Source: Xylanimonas cellulosilytica
Lineage (GTDB): Bacteria; Actinomycetota; Actinomycetes; Actinomycetales; Actinomycetaceae
Direction of reading: 5' to 3'
Length of the DNA: 39,317 nt
NCBI GenBank assembly: GCA_001072465.1
Contig: JVKM01000042.1
Span: 1-39,317 of the forward strand
Below are positions 34,557-39,317 of this stretch, piece after piece. The first letter of the stretch is position 1. The number at the start of each line of letters is the position of its first letter. Both the position numbers and the translations under genes were made by a program. The notes beneath the pieces were generated by a model. The model was not told where the DNA came from and ran no database searches. It saw nothing but the letters and a program-made list of their open reading frames with translations.

Positions 34557-34605
34557 TTCCCATATCCGGTGTCATATAGCGGGCACCGGCCAGAAAGGAA
34601 TAGAC

Positions 34606-35601
34606 GTGCTCATTGCAGAGCGACCCATCCTGACCGAAGAAAAGGTCAGCGACCTGCGCTCCCGTTTCACCCTGGAGCCCCTCGAGCCCGGGTTCGGCTA
34701 CACGCTGGGTAACTCCCTGCGTCGTACCCTCCTGTCCTCGATCCCGGGTGCAGCGGTGACGTCCATCCGTATTGATGGCGTCCCCCACGAGTTCCGCACG
34801 ATCGAAGGTGTGAAGGAAGATGTCGCTGAGATCATCCTGAACATCAAGCAGATCGTCCTGTCCAGCGAGAACGACGAGCCTGTCGTCATGTACCTGCGGA
34901 AGGCTGGCCCCGGCGAGGTTCTCGCCGGCGACATCACGCCTCCCGCCGGCGTGGAGATCCACAACCCCGATCTGCACCTTGCCACCCTCAACGAGAAGGG
35001 CAAGCTGGAGATCGAGCTGACCGTCGAGCGTGGCCGCGGCTACGTGTCGGCTGCTCAGAACAAGGATCCGCAGGCCGAGATCTCTCGCATTCCGATTGAT
35101 TCGATCTACTCGCCCGTCGTCAAGGTGACCTACAAGGTCGAGGCGACGCGTGTTGAGCAGCGCACCGACTTTGATCGCCTCGTCATCGACGTGGAGACCA
35201 AGCCGGCGATCACCCCGCGCGATGCCCTGGCCTCGGCCGGCAAGACGCTGGTGGAGCTGTTCGGCCTCATGCGTGAACTGAACGAGGAAGCGGAAGGCAT
35301 CGAGGTGGGTCCGTCCACCACCGACGCCACCCTCGCAGCCGATCTGGCTCTCCCGATCGAGAACCTGAACCTGCAGTCGCGTTCCTACAACGCGCTGCGT
35401 CGCCGCGGCATCCTGACCGTCGGCGAGCTGGTTGCTCACTCGGAGGCCGACCTGCTCGACATCCGCAACTTCGGCACCAAGTCGATCGAAGAGATCAAGG
35501 AGTCCCTGGCGGCCCTTGGTATGACGCTGAAGGACTCGGTCATGCCGAGCTTCGGTGACTCGGAGTCCGCCGCGATCTTTTCGGACGACCAGTCCATCTG
35601 A
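34606..35601 (+). CDS. rpoA: RNA polymerase alpha subunit
   Basis: Alpha subunit, 331 aa, the assembly platform of RNA polymerase. GTG start at 34606 with AGAAAGGA upstream. The N-terminal dimerisation domain has [20 protein letters not shown]; after a linker the C-terminal domain ([17 protein letters not shown] then [18 protein letters not shown]) carries the UP-element and activator surface. Full length. Confidence 0.99.
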   Translation: MLIAERPILTEEKVSDLRSRFTLEPLEPGFGYTLGNSLRRTLLSSIPGAAVTSIRIDGVPHEFRTIEGVKEDVAEIILNIKQIVLSSENDEPVVMYLRKAGPGEVLAGDITPPAGVEIHNPDLHLATLNEKGKLEIELTVERGRGYVSAAQNKDPQAEISRIPIDSIYSPVVKVTYKVEATRVEQRTDFDRLVIDVETKPAITPRDALASAGKTLVELFGLMRELNEEAEGIEVGPSTTDATLAADLALPIENLNLQSRSYNALRRRGILTVGELVAHSEADLLDIRNFGTKSIEEIKESLAALGMTLKDSVMPSFGDSESAAIFSDDQSI

Positions 35602-35644
35602 CCCCGTGCGTCCGATGGACGCATTGAATCCGTAGGAGAAACTC

Positions 35645-36214
35645 ATGCCCACCCCCAAGAAGGGTGCTCGTCTGGGCGGTAGCCCGGCACACCAGAAGCT
35701 GATCCTGTCGAACCTGGCAGCTCAGCTCATCGAACACCGTGCGATCACGACGACCGAGGCCAAGGCTAAGGCCCTGCGCCCCTACGTCGAGAAGCTCATC
35801 ACCAAGGCCAAGCGTGGCGACCAGCACGCCCGCCGCACGGTCATGAAGAAGATCCCCAACAAGGGCATCGTCGCGATCCTCTTCGAGGAGCTCGTTCCCG
35901 CGATGGATTCCGAGCGCGCCGGCGGCTACACCCGCCTCATCCGCGTCGGCAACCGCAAGGGTGACAACGCTCCCCTGATGCGCATTGAGCTCGTCATGGA
36001 GAAGGTTGAGAAGAAGGCCGTCGTGAAGGCTGCTGAGAAGACCGCCGCCAAGGCCGTCGCCGAAGAGGCCGAGAAGGCCGCCGAGGCTGCCGCCGAGCGC
36101 GCCGAAGAGGCTCGCGAGGAAGGCGATCTCGCCATGGCCAACGAGGCCGAGGAAGTTGCCGCCGAGGCCGGCAAGGCTGCTGACGCCGCCGAGCAGGTTG
36201 CCGACGAGAAGTGA
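35645..36214 (+). CDS. rplQ: 50S ribosomal protein L17 with long acidic tail
   Basis: L17, 189 aa. ATG at 35645. The first 120 residues are the normal domain ([17 protein letters not shown], then [17 protein letters not shown]). The remaining 65 or so are an Ala/Glu/Lys-rich, probably helical tail. Similar though differing tails occur across actinobacterial L17. Last r-protein gene of the alpha cluster. Confidence 0.98.
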   Translation: MPTPKKGARLGGSPAHQKLILSNLAAQLIEHRAITTTEAKAKALRPYVEKLITKAKRGDQHARRTVMKKIPNKGIVAILFEELVPAMDSERAGGYTRLIRVGNRKGDNAPLMRIELVMEKVEKKAVVKAAEKTAAKAVAEEAEKAAEAAAERAEEAREEGDLAMANEAEEVAAEAGKAADAAEQVADEK

Positions 36215-36242
36215 CCGTGAGTCACTGATCAACTCGAGCATT

Positions 36243-36274
36243 GGGCCGGACATTCCGCAAGGAGTGTCCGGCCC
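36243..36274 (+). terminator. Terminator after rplQ
   Basis: 14-bp stem (one G-T pair) with a GCAA loop, then TTGCC. It separates the alpha cluster from the next gene pair; the ATG of that pair follows 25 bases later, so some read-through or a promoter in the stem region would be needed. Confidence 0.8.
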
Positions 36275-36299
36275 TTGCCGTATCCGGTAGCCTGAAGCC

Positions 36300-37049
36300 A
36301 TGACTCGTGAGATGACGTTGGCGATTGACTGCGGCGGCGGTGGCATTAAGGGCTCCGTGGTGGATGAGCGTGGCACGATGATGGCCCCGCCGCGCAGGGT
36401 GCCCACTCCCTACCCGCTGCCTCCTGAGCTTCTCGTGGAAACTGTTATTGGCCTCGCGCGTGAGCTTCCCACTGCGACGCGAGTGACGATGGGTATGCCG
36501 GGAATGATCCGCCACGGCGTCGTCATCGCGACCCCTCACTACATCACCCGCGATGGACCGCGCTCGCGCGTGCTGCCCGAGCTGGTCGATCTGTGGGACC
36601 ACTTCGATATGGGCCGGGCGATTGAGGGGGCCCTCGGCCTGCCCACCAAGGTTCTCAACGATGCCGAAGTCGCTGGCGCTGGCGCGATCACGGGCCGCGG
36701 TCTCGAAATGATCGTCACCCTGGGCACGGGCCTGGGTAACGCGGTGTTTGACGGCGGCCAGCTGGCACCCCACGTCGAGGTCTCTCAGGGGCCGGTTCGC
36801 TGGGGCCTGACATATGACGACTACATCGGCGAGCACGAGCGCCTGCGTCTGGGCGACGTTCACTGGTCGCGCCGTGTTCGTCGCGTCGTGGATGGCCTGC
36901 GCCCCATGTACATGTGGGACCGCCTCTACTTGGGCGGCGGTAACTCCAAGCGCATCACGGCCTCGAACCTGCGCCTCATGGGCGATGACGTGATCGTCGT
37001 GCCCAACGACGCGGGCATTATCGGCGGCGTTCGGGCGTGGGAGCTGTGA
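36300..37049 (+). CDS. ROK-family, polyphosphate-glucokinase-like protein
   Basis: 249-aa cytosolic protein of the sugar-kinase/actin fold. ATG at 36300. The phosphate-1 loop reads AIDCGGGGIKG (8-18), the base-type Asp is D121 in LNDAEVAG, and the phosphate-2 loop is TLGTGLGNAVF (140-150). It resembles PpgK-type glucokinases in these parts. Where ROK kinases carry the ExGH metal/sugar motif it has HVEVSQGP (158-165), and no CxCGxxGCxE zinc motif exists, so sugar kinase activity is doubtful. It overlaps truA by 4 bases, an unusual pairing. Confidence 0.8.
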   Translation: MTREMTLAIDCGGGGIKGSVVDERGTMMAPPRRVPTPYPLPPELLVETVIGLARELPTATRVTMGMPGMIRHGVVIATPHYITRDGPRSRVLPELVDLWDHFDMGRAIEGALGLPTKVLNDAEVAGAGAITGRGLEMIVTLGTGLGNAVFDGGQLAPHVEVSQGPVRWGLTYDDYIGEHERLRLGDVHWSRRVRRVVDGLRPMYMWDRLYLGGGNSKRITASNLRLMGDDVIVVPNDAGIIGGVRAWEL

Positions 37050-37954
37050 GCGCGCGGCGCCTGCGCCTCGACCTGGGGTACGACGGCACCGACTTTCGTG
37101 GCTGGGCCGCCCAGCCCGGACTGCGGACCGTCCAGGGAGAGGTTGAGGCGGCGCTGGCCATGGCCTCGCGCGAAGACGTCGTGACGACGGTTGCCGGTCG
37201 TACCGACGCGGGGGTTCATGCGCGTCACCAGGTCTGTCACGCGGACATCTCCGAGGCCGCCTGGGCGCGGCTGTCGCCCAGGGGAGGGGAGCCCGACGAA
37301 CAGGCCGTGGCCTCGGCGATTGTCCGCCGACTCAACAAGATCCTCTCCGGCCGCTACGGTGAGCGCGCTCGTGGCCGCGACCTTGCTGCCGCGCGCGGCA
37401 CCTGCGACGTGCGCATCTACTCGGCCGCCGTCGTTGACCCCAGTTTCGACGCGCGCTTTTCCGCCCTCGGCCGCTCCTACGCCTACCGGGTGTCCGACCG
37501 TCCCGAGCCCCTCGGGCGCTGGGATCGTCTCTGGGTCGAAGAACCCCTGGACGAGGCTGCCATGAACGAGGCCGGGGCCGCGCTCCTCGGGGAACACGAC
37601 TTCCTCGGGTTCTGCCGCCCGCGCGAGGGGGCCACGACGATCCGGACCCTGCGTACCCTGCGCGCCGAGCGTGACGCAGAGGGGGCCCTCGTCTTCCGAG
37701 TCGAGGCGGATGCGTTCTGCCACTCGATGGTCCGATCCCTGGTGGGGGCGCTGCTGCTGGTGGGCTCGGGTGCGCGCGACGTTGACTACCCGGTGCAGAT
37801 CCTGCGGGCGCGGTCCCGCTCCGAGGCTGCGCCGATCGCCCCCGCACACGGGCTCACCCTCGAGGGCGTGGAGTATCCCGATCCCTCGCAGTGGGGCGTG
37901 CGGGCCGAGCAGGCCCGGGCCAGGCGCGACACGTGCTGCGGAGACGACGGCTGA
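37046..37954 (+). CDS. truA: tRNA pseudouridine(38-40) synthase TruA
   Basis: Makes pseudouridine in the tRNA anticodon stem. 302 aa from a GTG at 37046 that overlaps the upstream stop (GTGA); a GTG three codons earlier is also possible. Catalytic D54 lies in AGRTDAGVHA. The RSYAYRV and FCHSMVRSLVGALLLVG motifs are present. truA normally follows rplQ in actinobacteria, so the ROK-like gene has been inserted between them or retained here. Confidence 0.97.
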   Translation: MSARRLRLDLGYDGTDFRGWAAQPGLRTVQGEVEAALAMASREDVVTTVAGRTDAGVHARHQVCHADISEAAWARLSPRGGEPDEQAVASAIVRRLNKILSGRYGERARGRDLAAARGTCDVRIYSAAVVDPSFDARFSALGRSYAYRVSDRPEPLGRWDRLWVEEPLDEAAMNEAGAALLGEHDFLGFCRPREGATTIRTLRTLRAERDAEGALVFRVEADAFCHSMVRSLVGALLLVGSGARDVDYPVQILRARSRSEAAPIAPAHGLTLEGVEYPDPSQWGVRAEQARARRDTCCGDDG

Positions 37955-37981
37955 GGAATGTGACACAGTGTTCGCCGCGCT

Positions 37982-38010
37982 TTGACCGGCGGGCTGAGCA
38001 CAGATAATAT
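37982..38010 (+). promoter_or_regulatory. rplM-rpsI promoter
   Basis: TTGACC, 17 bases, TAATAT (GATAAT overlaps it). This is the strongest -10 region in the window. Start near 38017 gives a leader of about 140 bases. AATGTGAC lies at 37957-37964, just upstream. Confidence 0.75.
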
Positions 38011-38096
38011 GGCTAGTGCTGTGCGTCAGCAGAGTACCTAGTGTCTCCCACTCGCTAGGAGCGCTCGCCGACGCCTCGCGCGAACCGTTTCATCGC

Positions 38097-38127
38097 GGAT
38101 GCCCCCGGAAAAACCGGCGCGGCGTCC
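38097..38127 (+). promoter_or_regulatory. Leader hairpin before rplM
   Basis: GGATGCC pairs with GGCGTCC, then after an internal loop CCGG pairs with CCGG around five A residues. It sits 30 bases before the rplM start. L13 leaders with autoregulation are known in other phyla; similarity to those was not established. Confidence 0.5.
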
Positions 38128-38157
38128 CATGACCAACAAGAATTGAAGGTTACGCCC

Positions 38158-38601
38158 GTGCGCACCTATTCACCCAAGCCTGGGGACGCGGACAAGAAGT
38201 GGTACGTCATTGACGCCACCGACGTCGTCCTCGGTCGCCTGGCAGCCCAGACCGCTGCCCTCCTCCGTGGGAAGCACAAGCCGACGTTCGCCCCTCACAT
38301 GGACATGGGCGACTACGTCATCATCATCAACGCGGACAAGGTCGCTCTGACCGGCAAGAAGCTCGACCAGAAGATGGCCTACCGTCACTCCGGTCGTCCC
38401 GGTGGCCTGACCGCGACCGCTTACCGCGACCTCCTCGCTGCGACGCCTGAGCGCGCCGTCGAGAAGGCCGTTAAGGGCATGCTTCCTCACAACTCCCTCG
38501 GCCGCGCGCAGTTCAAGAAGCTGCACGTTTACGCTGGCCCGGAGCACCCCCACGCCGGCCAGTCGCCGGTTCCCTACGAACTGACCCAGGTGGCTCAGTG
38601 A
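38158..38601 (+). CDS. rplM: 50S ribosomal protein L13
   Basis: L13, 147 aa, early 50S assembly protein. The GTG at 38158 is chosen because [10 protein letters not shown] is the actinobacterial start and GAAGG lies upstream; an upstream TTG at 38143 covers that ribosome site. [15 protein letters not shown] and the C-terminal LKVY-type segment ([13 protein letters not shown]) are conserved. Confidence 0.98.
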   Translation: MRTYSPKPGDADKKWYVIDATDVVLGRLAAQTAALLRGKHKPTFAPHMDMGDYVIIINADKVALTGKKLDQKMAYRHSGRPGGLTATAYRDLLAATPERAVEKAVKGMLPHNSLGRAQFKKLHVYAGPEHPHAGQSPVPYELTQVAQ

Positions 38602-38639
38602 CCTTTGGTCGCTGAACGCCTTTGACCCTGAGGAGAACC

Positions 38640-39131
38640 GTGGCTGAGACCATCGTTTCCGCTGAGCTGGACGAGGAAGTCGTCCCCAGCTCCTACACGT
38701 CCGAGACCGAGTCGGCTCCCGCCGGCGCCGGTCAGTCCATCACCGCGCCCGGCGCGGGCCTGGGCCGCCGCAAGGAGGCCGTCGCCCGCGTTCGCTTGGT
38801 CCCCGGCTCCGGCAAGTGGACCATCAACGGTCGCACCCTTGAGGACTACTTCCCCAACAAGCTGCACCAGCAGCTGGTGAAGTCCCCCTTCGTGCTGCTC
38901 GACATCGACGGCCGCTTCGACGTCATCGCCCGCATCAACGGCGGCGGCGTCTCCGGCCAGGCCGGCGCCCTGCGCCTCGGCGTGTCGCGCGCCCTCAACG
39001 AGATCGACCGCGACGCGAACCGTCCGGCCCTCAAGAAGGCTGGCTTCCTGACCCGCGATGCCCGCGCCACCGAGCGTAAGAAGGCAGGCCTCAAGAAGGC
39101 CCGCAAGGCTTCGCAGTTCTCGAAGCGCTGA
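38640..39131 (+). CDS. rpsI: 30S ribosomal protein S9
   Basis: S9, 163 aa, whose C-terminal Lys/Arg tail reaches P-site tRNA. The GTG at 38640 with GAGGAG upstream is preferred to an in-frame TTG at 38622. A 35-residue acidic, Ser/Thr-rich N-terminal extension precedes the conserved [14 protein letters not shown]. The tail ends ASQFSKR, as expected. Confidence 0.98.
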   Translation: MAETIVSAELDEEVVPSSYTSETESAPAGAGQSITAPGAGLGRRKEAVARVRLVPGSGKWTINGRTLEDYFPNKLHQQLVKSPFVLLDIDGRFDVIARINGGGVSGQAGALRLGVSRALNEIDRDANRPALKKAGFLTRDARATERKKAGLKKARKASQFSKR

Positions 39132-39154
39132 TTTCACTCAGCACATTTTCTGTT

Positions 39155-39184
39155 GGCCGCGCCCCGCTCCTGCGGGGCGCGGCC
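39155..39184 (+). terminator. rplM-rpsI terminator
   Basis: Perfect 13-bp stem (GGCCGCGCCCCGC) with a TCCT loop, then TTCGTTT. Nothing supportable follows in the last 130 bases of the window. Confidence 0.88.
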
Positions 39185-39317
39185 TTCGTTTACCCATCAG
39201 CACGTGCCAGGATGTGGGGTTATAGGACACTAGGCGTTGCTTGCGGCCCCACGGGTGTTGCGGGCGTCGGAGGCCCCGGCCGCTGTGTGTGCCGGTGGGC
39301 GGCGGCCCGCCCGCGAG

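Overview
This window is a high-GC, high-GTG/TTG-start stretch of an actinobacterial chromosome. Gene content and order (rpoB-rpoC, str, S10, spc and alpha clusters, then truA-rplM-rpsI), a LAXTG-type wall-anchored protein, C-terminal Ala/Glu-rich tails on r-proteins and the absence of rpsD between rpsK and rpoA fit the Actinomycetaceae (Actinomyces/Schaalia-like). The family assignment is inference; actinobacterium is near certain. Most of the window is core transcription and translation machinery on the + strand, and I found no convincing new multi-gene system. The accessory signal lies in the first 4.5 kb and in a few intergenic pockets.

Layout. 1-1312: IS256-family (mutator-type) transposase on the - strand, cut by the left edge. 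1313-2212: no gene, but several repeats and inverted repeats. 2213-3025: fructosamine-kinase-family protein. 3096-3172: tRNA-Met(CAT). 3151-4089: lower-GC orphan gene on the - strand whose end runs into the tRNA. 4501-12117: tandem promoters, rpoB, rpoC, terminator. 12220-14572: LAXTG surface protein and a 5'-truncated GH3 glycosidase pseudogene, lying between rpoC and rpsL. 14717-19445: rpsL, rpsG, fusA, tuf. 19633-29630: 22 ribosomal protein genes from rpsJ to rplO with a terminator after rplO. 29849-32676: secY, adk, map. 33111-36274: infA, rpmJ, rpsM, rpsK, rpoA, rplQ. 36300-37954: ROK-like protein and truA. 37982-39184: promoter, rplM, rpsI, terminator.

How it works together. RNA polymerase core subunits (RpoB, RpoC, RpoA), 27 ribosomal proteins, three translation factors (EF-G, EF-Tu, IF1), the secretion channel SecY, adenylate kinase, methionine aminopeptidase and the tRNA pseudouridine synthase TruA form a growth-rate-controlled block. 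Start and stop codons often overlap, which points to translational coupling. Strong GC hairpins, many with GNRA-type loops, separate transcription units. Several leaders contain hairpins that could be r-protein or attenuation sites.

Best leads for follow-up: a promoter-like 30-bp element duplicated in the rpsJ leader; a short sequence shared upstream of rpsJ, infA and rplM; runs of small hairpins in the alpha operon where rpsD is missing; a repeat architecture shared by the region near the IS and the secY leader; and an insertion inside ribosomal protein L24.
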